Source of the DNA: Bacillus sp. Marseille-Q1617
Lineage (GTDB): Bacteria; Bacillota; Bacilli; Bacillales; Bacillaceae_B
Length of the DNA: 64,000 nucleotides
Direction: 5' to 3'
Assembly (NCBI RefSeq): GCF_903645295.1
Contig: NZ_CAHJXM010000003.1
Location: forward strand, 806,001-870,000
Positions within the stretch are counted from its first letter, which is position 1. The number at the start of each line of letters is the position of its first letter. The notes beneath the pieces were generated by a model. That model did not search any database. It saw nothing but the letters and a program-made list of their open reading frames with translations, and was not told the origin of the DNA. A program made the translations under genes and the position numbers. Shown here in pieces: positions 1-8,543 of this stretch.

Positions 1-674
1 CATCACGCCAGGATCCTTTAGGGGTATCGGGAAGGACCAAGCTTGTATTGCAATTCCTGTTTACGGGCTCACTGCTTTTCTACGTGATCAGCGAGCTGGG
101 GATCGATACGGGAATACGGATTACGGAAAATGTCTCTTTCGATCTTCCGATGGTGGTCTATTTCATCGTGATCGCCTTGTTTGTTGTTGGGTCGGCGAAT
201 GCCATCAATTTTACGGATGGCCTGGACGGGCTGTTAGGTGTGGTTGCCATCCCTACATACTTTTTCTTCTTTGTGATTTCAGACACCCCAGAGGTGAAGC
301 TTTTTAGTTTGGTCATGATTGGATGCCTGCTCGGTTTTCTGATTTATAATCTATTCCCGGCAAAAGCGTTCATGGGAGATACGGGATCATTGGCGATAGG
401 CGGATCGCTTTCATTTCTTGCCGTGATTGAGAAGGTGGAGGTGCTTATTCCACTGTTGTTTATCATCTATTTTGCCGAACAGCTTTCGGTGATTCTGCAG
501 GTTGCCTCATTTAAAATGACAGGGAAGAGGATCTTCAGGATGACCCCGATTCATTTTCATTATGGGTTGAAATACGAGTGGTCCGAGAATACGATTGTGA
601 CGGTGTTCGGGTTTGTTTCCTGGGTTTGTACGTTTATTTGTTTGGCTTATTGGAAATTTGTACTTTATCCCTAA
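1..674 (+). CDS. MraY-family phospho-N-acetylmuramoyl-pentapeptide transferase, 5'-truncated by the window
   Basis: The reading frame is open from base 3, so the true start lies upstream; the TTG at 48 is internal. The visible 224 residues are a polytopic membrane protein with the hallmarks of the polyprenyl-phosphate N-acetylhexosamine-1-phosphate transferase family: NAINFTDGLDGL (metal-binding Asp loop), FMGDTGS, and near the C-terminus TPIHFHYGLKYEW, close to the MraY PIHHHFE motif. MraY enzymes transfer phospho-MurNAc-pentapeptide to undecaprenyl phosphate to make lipid I at the cytoplasmic face of the membrane. The neighbours are not the usual mur/fts (dcw) genes, so this may be a second MraY paralogue rather than the essential copy. 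The N-terminal DDxxK region is outside the window and cannot be checked. Confidence 0.85.
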   Translation, partial: SRQDPLGVSGRTKLVLQFLFTGSLLFYVISELGIDTGIRITENVSFDLPMVVYFIVIALFVVGSANAINFTDGLDGLLGVVAIPTYFFFFVISDTPEVKLFSLVMIGCLLGFLIYNLFPAKAFMGDTGSLAIGGSLSFLAVIEKVEVLIPLLFIIYFAEQLSVILQVASFKMTGKRIFRMTPIHFHYGLKYEWSENTIVTVFGFVSWVCTFICLAYWKFVLYP

Positions 675-780
675 GGGGAAGTTTCTTCACAGAAATCAAT
701 GTCTAAAGTCTTCGGCTAGTATGTTAGTTCTGATCTGAATTCTGGTTATATTTCTAATTCCAATGAAGGTGGGTTATCTA

Positions 781-1869
781 TTGAATAATACATTGACAGA
801 TCTTTTGAACATTAAGTATCCAATCATTCAAGCACCTATGGCGGGTGGGGTCACAACTTCTCAATTGATCTCCGAGGTATCCAAATCCGGCGGCTTAGGA
901 ATGATTGGAGCAGGTTATATGACTCCTGAGCAAATAAAAATACAATCGAGGGAAATCAAACAATTAACCAGGGGTACCTTTGGAATCAATTTATTCGTCC
1001 CTAATGAATTTACTTTCAATGATGAATCCATCACATTCGCCAATGAGAAATTAGCACATTTAAGAAAGGAACTACATGTTGGAGAACCTGAGCGTCTCGA
1101 CATTCCTCAGTTTAAACAAGTAGTAGCTTCTTTTAATGAACAAATCAACGTGGTGATGGAAGAAAAAATCCCTGTCTGTTCATTTACTTTTGGTATCCCT
1201 TCCGAGGAAATCATTCATGAGTTGAAACGGCAAAATATTATATTGATTGGAACAGCTGCCACTGTTTCGGAAGCAATTGAAATTGAAGACAAAGGGATGG
1301 ATATGGTGGTGGTTCAAGGAAGTGAAGCCGGCGGACATCGAGGAAACTTTATCAAGGACACTGAAGAAAGTTTAGTTGGATTAATGTCCCTTATTCCACA
1401 AGTAGTTGATTCTGTTAAAATCCCCGTCATTGCCGCTGGTGGGATTATGGACGGAAGGGGGTTGATGGCTTCCCTCTGCCTGGGAGCTCAAGGAGTCCAG
1501 ATGGGGACAGCATTTATAACGTGTGCTGAAAGTGGTGCTAATCGTCTGCATAAAGAGGCAATTCTACAAACCGAAGAAGATCACATCATCTTGACGCGTT
1601 CTTTTTCCGGTAAATGGGCAAGAGGTATAAAGAATAAATTCACGAGTGATATGCAGGAATGGGAAGCGCTATTGCCGGACTTCCCCATTCAGAATTCATT
1701 GACTAAAAGTATAAGAAAAGCATCTTCACTACAAGGCAAAGATGCTTTTATGTCCCTTTGGTCTGGGCAAAGTCCCAGATTAGCTAAAGAACAAAGCGTG
1801 TCGACACTGATCCATTCAATCGTTAAAGAAGCCAAAAGCATCCGGGAAGGGATGACACACCTTTCATGA
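781..1869 (+). CDS. Nitronate monooxygenase (NPD family)
   Basis: This is an FMN-dependent TIM-barrel enzyme that oxidises alkyl nitronates (2-nitropropane dioxygenase family). The N-terminus reads YPIIQAPMAGGVTT; further on come GSEAGGHRG, PVIAAGGIMDGRG and GAQGVQMGTAF, the phosphate- and flavin-binding loops typical of the family. At about 362 residues it has the usual length. I chose TTG 781 rather than ATG 763: a GAAGGTGG ribosome-binding site at 765-772 lies inside the longer version and is 8 nt from TTG 781, while ATG 763 has no such site. It appears monocistronic and converges with the arr gene. Physiological substrate unknown; detoxification of nitro compounds is an inference from the family. 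Confidence 0.9.
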   Translation: MNNTLTDLLNIKYPIIQAPMAGGVTTSQLISEVSKSGGLGMIGAGYMTPEQIKIQSREIKQLTRGTFGINLFVPNEFTFNDESITFANEKLAHLRKELHVGEPERLDIPQFKQVVASFNEQINVVMEEKIPVCSFTFGIPSEEIIHELKRQNIILIGTAATVSEAIEIEDKGMDMVVVQGSEAGGHRGNFIKDTEESLVGLMSLIPQVVDSVKIPVIAAGGIMDGRGLMASLCLGAQGVQMGTAFITCAESGANRLHKEAILQTEEDHIILTRSFSGKWARGIKNKFTSDMQEWEALLPDFPIQNSLTKSIRKASSLQGKDAFMSLWSGQSPRLAKEQSVSTLIHSIVKEAKSIREGMTHLS

Positions 1870-1941
1870 CGAAAGATATACCCTTGCTGATTCCCTGGAA
1901 TAAACTCTTTGTATGTGGGTGATGAAGAAAAAATGTGGAGA

Positions 1942-2358
1942 TCAATCGTAAATGATTGCTTTCCCTTGTTCACGTAACTTTTTTAAAGAGGTAAGCATAT
2001 GATTGATTTGTTCATCGGAATGTCTTTCCCATGAACGTAATTCTGCTATTATTTTCAAAGGCGATTTAGACCTATAAGAACGTGTGGGGTTTCCAGGGAA
2101 TTTCTTGTCGGTTACGTTCGGATCATTTTCAAAATCCCCTAATGGCTCTACAATGTAAATTCTTTCTTTTGATTGAGAGGCTGCTAATTCAGCACCCCAT
2201 TTAGCCGCATCTAAGGTTGCAGTGAAATAGATATAGTTCGATTTTTTGTCTTGATAATTTGATAAATGCTGCGGTTCTAATAGATCCCCAATGTTTAGTT
2301 TTGCTTTAGTACCATGAAAGAAAGGGCCTTGATCCAGGACGTTCTTTTTGTCATTCAT
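1942..2358 (-). CDS. arr: Rifamycin ADP-ribosyltransferase (Arr)
   Basis: A 138-residue protein closely matching the Arr family, which inactivates rifampicin by ADP-ribosylating the C23 hydroxyl using NAD+. The visible signatures are GPFFHGTKA near the N-terminus (His15), YIYFTATLDAAKWGAELA (Tyr44), YIVEPLGDFENDPNVTDKK and FPGNPTRSYRS, ending with AIIYD; these correspond to the H-Y-D catalytic set of Arr enzymes. ATG 2358 is preceded by a GAGGTG ribosome-binding site 7 nt away, so it is preferred over ATG 2373. It is a lone gene on the minus strand with no mobile-element remnants beside it, consistent with an intrinsic chromosomal resistance gene. The resistance itself is inferred. Confidence 0.92.
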   Translation of the reverse strand: MNDKKNVLDQGPFFHGTKAKLNIGDLLEPQHLSNYQDKKSNYIYFTATLDAAKWGAELAASQSKERIYIVEPLGDFENDPNVTDKKFPGNPTRSYRSKSPLKIIAELRSWERHSDEQINHMLTSLKKLREQGKAIIYD

Positions 2359-2577
2359 ACTGATACACCTCATATTCTTTAGATTTGTATATAACAGTAT
2401 AGGGCAGGATCTATAGAAAGAGTAGTCTATAAATCATTTATCCTTAGTAGTATAATTAAAGTAGGAAGAATCATGTAAAAAGACAATAACCTATCATTAG
2501 GAATCAGCCATTATGATGGTTTCTGGGTTTCGTTGACGAACATTTGGTTTTGAATAAAAAGGTGATAGTAAACAATC

Positions 2578-2627
2578 GGGCGCAATAACTGAAGATCAAA
2601 TCATGATCTCCGGCTATTGCCCTTCTT
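2578..2627. repeat. Stem-loop repeat, copy 1 (upstream of GNAT gene)
   Basis: An imperfect inverted repeat: GGGCGCAATAACTGAAGATC on the left and TGATCTCCGGCTATTGCCC on the right, followed by a pyrimidine-rich stretch. It lies about 40 nt before the ribosome-binding site of the acetyltransferase at 2669. A clearly related element occurs at 11837-11886, also in the leader of an acetyltransferase gene. It could be a leader attenuator, a terminator or a dispersed repeat. The rest of 2359-2577 holds no gene I can see and should carry the arr promoter. Confidence 0.65.
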
Positions 2628-2668
2628 CATGTATTGGACATTTTGGTTGAAGTGGAGGGGGAGAGTAA

Positions 2669-3583
2669 ATGAGTGAGCAAGGTCAATTATTAAAAAAACG
2701 AATTGATTTAGAAGAGGGATTAAGATTAGTTTATCAAGAACCTCAAGAATACATCCGGTATTATTCCATTTACTATGGACAAAAATATGCAGACTACTTT
2801 TTTAGAAGATCCTCGGCTGCAATGAAAGAAATAGTATCCATTTTTGACTGCGGATATTTCATCATGAAAGATGAAACCATCGTTGGCGGTGTCTTCTTAA
2901 AACCTAATTTCATGGCAGATTTATTTGTAGTGCCGCCTTATGAGGATTATGAACGGTTAGTCCACAAGCTTTTACATTATTTAAAAAAGGTATCGAAGAC
3001 GGAAGATGAAATTTACCTTAGGGACATTGTAGAAGAACATGTCCCAGCATATGTACAACAAGGATGCCAGGTTCGTGAAGTGAATTATTGGATGATTCGT
3101 CCTACACAATCAATGAATGCAGTGCTTCTTGAAGGATATAGATCGAGATCTGTTACATGGGAAGATAAAAATGATATTGCCTGTTTACTTATGAAATCCT
3201 ATAAAGCAAATCCAGCTTATAAACAGATTGGAACGAAAGAGGATTACATGAATCACGTAGAGGAATTCATAGAAAAATATCAAAGCAATCCCATCATGGA
3301 TGAGTGTTCAAGGGTTATTGAAGATAAAAGCACGAACACCATTGTCGGTGTCTGCCTGCACATGGAGTTTGAAAACGATCCCCTCATCATGAGTTTAGCC
3401 GTAGACCCAGAACATCAACAGAGGGGGCTTGGACGATTTTTGTTAACCCACTCTATAGACGTATCTAGTAAAGCGTACCCGGCTACCCGTTTAGCTGTAA
3501 TCAAAGATAATCCAGCGATTAAACTTTATGAACACTTTGGATTCATTAAAAATAAATCTATATCGGAAATGTATCTGGTATGA
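2669..3583 (+). CDS. GNAT family N-acetyltransferase with two GNAT-like halves
   Basis: A 304-residue protein. The C-terminal half (about 145-304) is a clear acetyl-CoA-dependent GNAT domain: LAVDPEHQQRGLGRFLL is the beta4/motif A pyrophosphate-binding loop (QRGLGR), followed by LAVIKDNPAIKLYEHFGF, the usual motif B ending. The N-terminal half (residues 20-140) has a GNAT-like pattern (FIMKDETIVGGVFLKPNFMADLFVVPP) but no intact Q/RxxGxG loop, so only one half is probably active. The start is supported by GGAGGGGGA at 2654. Substrate unknown. It is preceded by the stem-loop repeat and followed by two tandem terminators. Confidence 0.85.
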   Translation: MSEQGQLLKKRIDLEEGLRLVYQEPQEYIRYYSIYYGQKYADYFFRRSSAAMKEIVSIFDCGYFIMKDETIVGGVFLKPNFMADLFVVPPYEDYERLVHKLLHYLKKVSKTEDEIYLRDIVEEHVPAYVQQGCQVREVNYWMIRPTQSMNAVLLEGYRSRSVTWEDKNDIACLLMKSYKANPAYKQIGTKEDYMNHVEEFIEKYQSNPIMDECSRVIEDKSTNTIVGVCLHMEFENDPLIMSLAVDPEHQQRGLGRFLLTHSIDVSSKAYPATRLAVIKDNPAIKLYEHFGFIKNKSISEMYLV

Positions 3584-3654
3584 TAAAAAAAGATTCGCTC
3601 CAAAGTAATGGGTAGACGAAAGAGAGTAATGATTGAACAAATTAATATACAAAA

Positions 3655-3690
3655 ATAAAAAAGCTAGCGACATTTCCCTGGCTTTTTGTG
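3655..3690 (+). terminator. Rho-independent terminator of the GNAT gene
   Basis: AAAAAGCTAG and CTGGCTTTTT form a 10-bp stem with one G-U pair around a short loop, ending in a T-run. Confidence 0.6.
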
Positions 3691-3717
3691 TGGGTTTTTG
3701 ATGCTAGTGTGATGAAT

Positions 3718-3752
3718 AAAACGACAGTTTCCTTCGGACTGTCGTTTTTTTT
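3718..3752 (+). terminator. Strong rho-independent terminator
   Basis: AAAACGACAGT pairs with ACTGTCGTTTT around a CTTCGG-containing loop and is followed by a run of eight Ts. It is the second terminator in tandem and isolates the ABC-exporter operon from the GNAT gene. Confidence 0.85.
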
Positions 3753-3856
3753 GTTGCCTTCCTACCACATTTAAGAATTATTTAAGAATCTCATAAGGAT
3801 TCGTTTAGAAGTGATTTGTATGATGTGTGTAGTTCAAATGAAAGGGAGGGTGACGG

Positions 3857-4264
3857 ATGAAAGGATATGGTTTTGGAGCGCGGATTGGAAGAATTGGTTT
3901 TCTGCTGCTTTCCATGTTTTTTGCTGCGGCTGTGCTTGCGCAGGTGATGATTGCGGGGGCGGCGGTGTTTGTGAATCCAGTGAATTGGGGCAGGCACGCT
4001 GAGTTTGTTCATTATTTTGGATTCATGGTTCCGGTACTGATGGTTGTTTTTGCAGGAATTGGGAGGATGCCTCGTACGTATTTGGTTCAGGTTCTTGCGT
4101 TGATGGTTTCGATCTTCCTGATGTATTTTACGGCCAATATCACAAGGACGCTCCCGTGGGCCGGTGCGCTGCATCCGGTGATCGCAGTCATGATCGCGGG
4201 ACAGGCATGGATGATCGTTAGAAATGCGTGGCGTTTGATTTTTCATAAAAATAGCGAGGAGTGA
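3857..4264 (+). CDS. DUF6220-type four-helix membrane protein
   Basis: 135 residues with four hydrophobic segments at about 13-36, 49-66, 75-92 and 100-118; the charged C-terminus (FHKNSEE) is probably cytoplasmic. The pattern, including paired His residues near helices 2 and 4 (EFVHYFGFMVP, ALHPVIAVMIAGQ), resembles the uncharacterised DUF6220 family; this is recognition by eye. GGGAGGGTGACGG precedes the ATG. It is first of six same-strand genes with tiny gaps (next starts 6 nt later), so it is probably co-transcribed with the ABC exporter and the two-component system. Function unknown. Confidence 0.75.
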   Translation: MKGYGFGARIGRIGFLLLSMFFAAAVLAQVMIAGAAVFVNPVNWGRHAEFVHYFGFMVPVLMVVFAGIGRMPRTYLVQVLALMVSIFLMYFTANITRTLPWAGALHPVIAVMIAGQAWMIVRNAWRLIFHKNSEE

Positions 4265-4270
4265 AGTGGA

Positions 4271-4477
4271 ATGAGAACATTTACGGCCATTCTTTTAGGA
4301 GTATTTGGCGGGTTTATTTTGGGGATTGCATTGTCGAGTGTGATTGGGATTGTAAGCATGACAGTGTTCGATCAGCCGTTTGGGATAAAGTATCTTCCGT
4401 ATGTTACAGCGGTGATTTGCGCGGTGGCGGTTCCTTTGATGGATCAAAAAAGTGTAGAAAAGAAAAGGAGTGAATAA
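4271..4477 (+). CDS. DUF5957-type small membrane protein
   Basis: 68 residues with two membrane segments (MRTFTAILLGVFGGFILGIA and a second around residues 42-57) and a basic C-terminal tail (KSVEKKRSE). The central phrase FDQPFGIKYLPY is characteristic of the small DUF5957 proteins seen in bacilli. It lies 6 nt after the previous gene and 2 nt before the permease, whose ribosome-binding site (AAAAGGAGTG) is inside its last codons, which implies translational coupling. Role unknown; an accessory to the exporter is an inference from position. Confidence 0.7.
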   Translation: MRTFTAILLGVFGGFILGIALSSVIGIVSMTVFDQPFGIKYLPYVTAVICAVAVPLMDQKSVEKKRSE

Positions 4478-4479
4478 AG

Positions 4480-5547
4480 ATGTTTCTGGCTTTTAAGGAA
4501 TTAAAGCATTCGAAAGTAAGGTATACGTTGATTGCGCTCATCATGACGGCGGTGTTGTTTCTGGTGTTTTTTATCAGCGGTTTGGCGAATGGACTGGGGT
4601 TTGGGGACAGTGCGGCGGTCCGGAATCTGGAGGCAGACTACGTGGTGCTGAATGAAGAAGCGGATGATGCGATTGTCGGTTCCAGTCTGAGTGAGAAGCA
4701 AGTGCATCAGATTGATGAATCGGTGGACGGGGAGGTTTCTCCATTGTCTATCACGATGATGTCTTCTTTTAAAGGCAGTGACAAGGAAGAAGTAGATGTC
4801 ACATATTTTTCTGTTGATACAGATGCGTATCCGGAGATGGATATCGTGGAAGGGAAGAATATCAGTGAGCTGGAAGCCCATGAAGTGATTGCGGATGAGA
4901 GCCTGCAACAAGAGGGTTATCAGTTGAATGATAAGGTTGTCGATCAGAGTACCAGCAAGGAGCTGACTATCGCAGGCTTCTCCAAGGATCAGATGTATTC
5001 CAATATTCCAGTCGTATATACAGACCTAAGTACCGGACTTCAGGAGAAGCGGGGATCTGAAACAATGTATAACGCGGTTCTCTATTCGGGACCGGAGGCA
5101 GCACTTGATGGGGTTGATATCCTGACGATCGATGAAGCGGTCGGAGGGATCCCTGGTTATACCGAAACGCAGGGATCGCTGAGGATGATTGTGGTGTTCC
5201 TGTTTATCATTTCGGCGTTTGTGACGACGGTTTTCTTTTATGTCATTACGATTCACAAGCTGCATCAGCTCGGGGTACTAAAGGCGATCGGCGCGACGAC
5301 CGGCTATATCGCACGAAGCATCATGACCCAGGTCAGTCTGTTGACGGTGATCGGTCTAGTTTTCAGCGGGGCGCTGGTGTATGGAATGACGAGGGTCATC
5401 CCGGAGGATATGCCATTCAGGCTGACACCGGGACTGCTGGCGGGCACGGCAGGACTGTTTCTTCTATTAAATCTGCTTGGTGCATTATTATCGGTACGCC
5501 AAGTGGCAAAAACGGATGCGCTTGAAGCGATTGGGAGGGTTGGATGA
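4480..5547 (+). CDS. ABC transporter permease, MacB/FtsX type
   Basis: 355 residues with the four-helix MacB topology: one helix near the N-terminus (about 15-37), a large extracytoplasmic domain (about 40-230), then three C-terminal helices (about 233-257, 283-308 and 317-340). The N-terminus FLAFKELKHSKVRYTLIA and the stretch around HKLHQLGVLKAIGATTGYIA are typical of this permease family, the latter being the coupling region to the ATPase. Such transporters act as mechanotransmission machines or expel peptides and lipids. Its stop overlaps the ATPase start in an ATGATGA arrangement. Substrate unknown. Confidence 0.88.
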   Translation: MFLAFKELKHSKVRYTLIALIMTAVLFLVFFISGLANGLGFGDSAAVRNLEADYVVLNEEADDAIVGSSLSEKQVHQIDESVDGEVSPLSITMMSSFKGSDKEEVDVTYFSVDTDAYPEMDIVEGKNISELEAHEVIADESLQQEGYQLNDKVVDQSTSKELTIAGFSKDQMYSNIPVVYTDLSTGLQEKRGSETMYNAVLYSGPEAALDGVDILTIDEAVGGIPGYTETQGSLRMIVVFLFIISAFVTTVFFYVITIHKLHQLGVLKAIGATTGYIARSIMTQVSLLTVIGLVFSGALVYGMTRVIPEDMPFRLTPGLLAGTAGLFLLLNLLGALLSVRQVAKTDALEAIGRVG

Positions 5548-6221
5548 TGAATAAAGAGATTGTAAAACTGGAGAACATTTCGAAGTCATTTGGAGACGGG
5601 GATACGATGGTCCAGGTGTTGAAGGACATTTCATTTGAGGTGAAGCGCGGGGAGTTCACTGCGATTGTCGGGCCGTCGGGTTCCGGGAAGAGTACATTGC
5701 TGTCGATCATCGGCGCCCTGTTGACTCCGACCGCTGGAAAGGTAATGATTGATGAAGAAGATATTTCGGGTTACCGGGCGTCGCAGCTGCCTTCTGTCCG
5801 GCTGAACAGGATCGGGTTCATTTTTCAGGCGGCGAACCTGATCCCTTATTTGACGGTAAAAGAACAGCTGCACCTCGTGCATGATATAGGGCGAAACAGA
5901 AAGGATGATGACCGGGCGCTCGAAATGCTTGAGCACTTAGGCTTGAGCCACAGGCTGAAGAACTATCCCGACAAACTTTCTGGCGGGGAAAAGCAGCGGG
6001 TGGCGATCGCCAGGGCGTTCATGAACGATCCGGATGTGATACTCGCCGATGAGCCGACGGCGAGCCTGGATTCAGAGCGCGGGAAGAAGGTCGTCGAGAT
6101 AATTGCAAAAGAAGTGAAGTCAAGAAACAAGGCCGCGTTGATGGTCACCCATGATGAACGGGTGCTTCACCTTTGCGACCGTGTATTAATGATCGAAGAT
6201 GGACGAATAATGGAGAGGTAA
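5544..6221 (+). CDS. ABC transporter ATP-binding protein (MacB/LolD type)
   Basis: A 225-residue ATPase with Walker [10 protein letters not shown] at 43-51, a Q-loop ([14 protein letters not shown]), the signature [14 protein letters not shown] near 145, Walker [14 protein letters not shown] and the switch His in LMVTHDERV. The insert-free length matches the LolD/MacB subfamily that pairs with FtsX-like permeases such as the one directly upstream. It overlaps that gene by 4 nt and should form the motor of the same exporter. A 50-nt gap follows before the sensor kinase. Confidence 0.92.
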   Translation: MMNKEIVKLENISKSFGDGDTMVQVLKDISFEVKRGEFTAIVGPSGSGKSTLLSIIGALLTPTAGKVMIDEEDISGYRASQLPSVRLNRIGFIFQAANLIPYLTVKEQLHLVHDIGRNRKDDDRALEMLEHLGLSHRLKNYPDKLSGGEKQRVAIARAFMNDPDVILADEPTASLDSERGKKVVEIIAKEVKSRNKAALMVTHDERVLHLCDRVLMIEDGRIMER

Positions 6222-6276
6222 CGAATAGGGCTGTCGGCTGCGGCAGTCCGTCCTCAGTCTGGAAGGAAAGCAGGTG

Positions 6277-7380
6277 ATGAATATGTCGATCAAGAAGAGG
6301 CTGCTGTTATCGAATATCGGGATGATCTTGATTCCCATTGCCGGTCTGCTGATCGTGGAAATCGTAGCAGGGTATGTATTCTTTTATATGTTCCACGGGG
6401 AGGATCTGCAAATCTTCCTGACTCTCCGCTTCGGTGCGCTCGTGGCTATCTTAGTCTTAACTAACGGATTGCTGACGTATTACATGTCAAAGAGCATCAT
6501 CGAACCGATCAAGCGGCTGTCATTCGCAGCCCGGAAGATCAGTCAGGGAGATCTCGACGTGAGTGCGGCATCTGATAAGAAGGATGAGCTCGGTCAATTA
6601 TCGAACACATTTGAAGAGATGCGCCTGAAGCTGAAGGAAGCGGAAGAGGTGCAAAGGCAGTACGAACAGAACCGCCAGGAGCTGATCGCGAGCATTTCAC
6701 ATGACCTGAAAACACCGCTGACCTCGATCAAAGGGTATGTGAGCGGAATTGAGGACGGCATCGCGGACACACCCGAAAAACTGGGCCGCTACATGGCGAA
6801 AATCAAGAAGAATGCCCATGACATGGACGGACTCATCGACGAACTGTTCCTCTATTCGAAGCTCGACATGGACCAATTGCCGTTTCAATTTGAAGCGGTA
6901 CGCCTTGATTCGTATGTGGAGGATTTCACCGAGGAGCTTTCTTTTTCCAATGAGGGTGTGGAAGTGCAGGTATTCTATGATGGATCCGGTTCATACCTAG
7001 TGGAAGCTGACAGGGAAAAGCTGGGCAGGGCCATCAAGAATATCACGCAGAACGGCTTGAAGTATAACGATAAAAAACAGAAAGAAATCCTTCTCACACT
7101 AACCGAGCTGGAGAAAGAAGTACAAGTGGAAATCAGGGATAACGGGAACGGTATTCCTGAAAAGGATCTGCAGCGCATCTTTGAAAGCTTCTACAGGGCG
7201 GATGTGTCCAGGAACTCGGCAACCGGCGGAAGCGGGCTCGGCCTCTCCATCGCTAGAAAGATCATGGAAGGCCACGGCGGCAGGATCTGGGCAGAGAGCG
7301 TGCAGGGAGCTGGGACGAGCATTTATTTTACATTGAAAAAGGTGAGGGAAGATGAAGCACATACTGATCATAGAAGATGA
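6277..7380 (+). CDS. Sensor histidine kinase
   Basis: Two N-terminal membrane helices (about 10-35 and 45-68) with almost no extracellular loop, then HAMP (IIEPIKRLSFAARKISQGDL), HisKA with the phospho-acceptor His near residue 142 (SISHDLKTPLTSIKGY), and HATPase_c with the N box (NITQNGLKYNDK), DNGNGIPE and GSGLGLSIARK. The very short sensor loop resembles intramembrane-sensing kinases, which often watch the activity of a neighbouring ABC transporter. ATG 6277 is preferred over GTG 6274, with GGAAGGAAAG upstream. It overlaps its response regulator by 29 nt. Confidence 0.9.
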   Translation: MNMSIKKRLLLSNIGMILIPIAGLLIVEIVAGYVFFYMFHGEDLQIFLTLRFGALVAILVLTNGLLTYYMSKSIIEPIKRLSFAARKISQGDLDVSAASDKKDELGQLSNTFEEMRLKLKEAEEVQRQYEQNRQELIASISHDLKTPLTSIKGYVSGIEDGIADTPEKLGRYMAKIKKNAHDMDGLIDELFLYSKLDMDQLPFQFEAVRLDSYVEDFTEELSFSNEGVEVQVFYDGSGSYLVEADREKLGRAIKNITQNGLKYNDKKQKEILLTLTELEKEVQVEIRDNGNGIPEKDLQRIFESFYRADVSRNSATGGSGLGLSIARKIMEGHGGRIWAESVQGAGTSIYFTLKKVREDEAHTDHRR

Positions 7381-8035
7381 AACGGATATCGCGGAACTGG
7401 AACGGGACTATCTCGATGTGAACGGCTTTGCCTGCGACCTTGCAGTAACCGGCGGGGAAGGACTCACTCTCGCGAGGGATAATACCTACAGCCTAATCCT
7501 GCTTGATCTGATGCTGCCGGATATCGACGGCTTCCAGCTGTGCAAGCAGCTCAGGGAGTTTCTCGACATCCCGATCCTGATGGTTACCGCCAGGAGAGAA
7601 GACATCGATAAAATCAGGGGCTTCGACCGCGGTGCAGACGACTATATCGTTAAACCCTTCACGCCGAGTGAACTCGTTGCCCGGGTCAAAGCTCATATCG
7701 CGAGGTACGAGCGCCTCATCAACCGAGAAACGAACAAGGCGATTGAATTCCACAATCTTGTCATCGACCCTGACTCACGCCGGGTCTTCGTCGATTCCAA
7801 AGAAAAGATCGTGACGGCCAAAGAATTCGACCTCCTGTATTTTCTCGCCACCAATCCAAACCGGGTCTTCAGCAAGGAGCATCTATTCGAACGCATCTGG
7901 GGCTATGATTCTCTGGGGGATGTGACGACGGTGACGGTTCACATCAGGAAGATCAGGGAGAAGATTGAGAAGGACCCTTCATCGCCTGAGTTTATCGAGA
8001 CGATTTGGGGTGTGGGGTACCGGTTTAGGAAGTAG
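7352..8035 (+). CDS. OmpR/PhoB-family response regulator
   Basis: A 227-residue regulator: receiver domain with acidic residues IIEDE, phosphorylatable Asp52 (LILLDLMLPDIDG), Thr in LMVTARRED and Lys in DDYIVKPFTP; then an OmpR-type winged helix (about 130-225) including TAKEFDLLYFLATNPNRV and VTVHIRKIREKIE with GVGYRF at the end. The start lies inside the kinase gene behind GGTGAGGG. It should control this operon or a transporter gene set with the kinase. Confidence 0.93.
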   Translation: MKHILIIEDETDIAELERDYLDVNGFACDLAVTGGEGLTLARDNTYSLILLDLMLPDIDGFQLCKQLREFLDIPILMVTARREDIDKIRGFDRGADDYIVKPFTPSELVARVKAHIARYERLINRETNKAIEFHNLVIDPDSRRVFVDSKEKIVTAKEFDLLYFLATNPNRVFSKEHLFERIWGYDSLGDVTTVTVHIRKIREKIEKDPSSPEFIETIWGVGYRFRK

Positions 8036-8118
8036 CGTAAATAGAATCTTTCATTTTTTATGTGGTTTATAGAAAGAATATTGATTAATTGTTATCCTCA
8101 TCGCCTATGCTTGCCAGG

Positions 8119-8400
8119 TTCGATAATAACTATATTGAATTGGTTTTAACGAGATTAAGAGCGGTAATATAACCACAAATTCGATAATTGAACAAAGCCA
8201 ATTTGTACAATTCGATAATAGAATCGTCATTTTCGATAATAAATCTTTCAATATCGATAATAAAATGAAAGAAATTGATAATAAGCTGTAAGCGGGCTAC
8301 AACAGGCAGCTGATTTTGAGTTGATTGGTTGAAGAAAGGGGGCAATTGAGCTGTTAGTTGTCGGATCGGATAGAGGCAAGGGCATGAATTTCTTGAAAAA
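8119..8400. repeat. Dispersed repeat with phased TCGATAAT motifs, copy 1
   Basis: The 500-nt gap after the response regulator has no credible gene. It contains copies of TTCGATAAT or close variants with their C-equivalents at 8121, 8182, 8213, 8234, 8255 and 8276; the last four are exactly 21 nt apart. Beyond the motifs the similarity to 19190-19440 continues: for example GGGGGCAATT occurs about 65 nt after the last motif in both. The motif array is a direct repeat, not a palindrome. The function is not known. Confidence 0.75.
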
Positions 8401-8543
8401 GGTCAATTTTTTAAAGAAAAAAGATCATTTTAGATAGAAATTGGAGTCAACTCAAGATCTGGGGGCTGCCCTCAGTATACAAAAACATTAATGCGGCAGG
8501 CATCACCTCCGGTTATCCTACGAAAAACAAGCAGGGACAAATG

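Noticed and set aside
3811..4002. ORF opening at 3811 overlapping the DUF6220 gene
   Set aside because: Different frame from the membrane protein, no ribosome-binding site, and the 3857 frame has four coherent membrane helices.
4261..4473. ORF in another frame over the DUF5957 gene
   Set aside because: Cys/Gly-rich shadow without family features; the 4271 frame has a recognisable conserved sequence.
8119..8290. CGATAAT arrays as a CRISPR
   Set aside because: The repeated unit is only 8-9 nt and the 21-nt period leaves 12-13 nt between units; no leader or cas gene is near.
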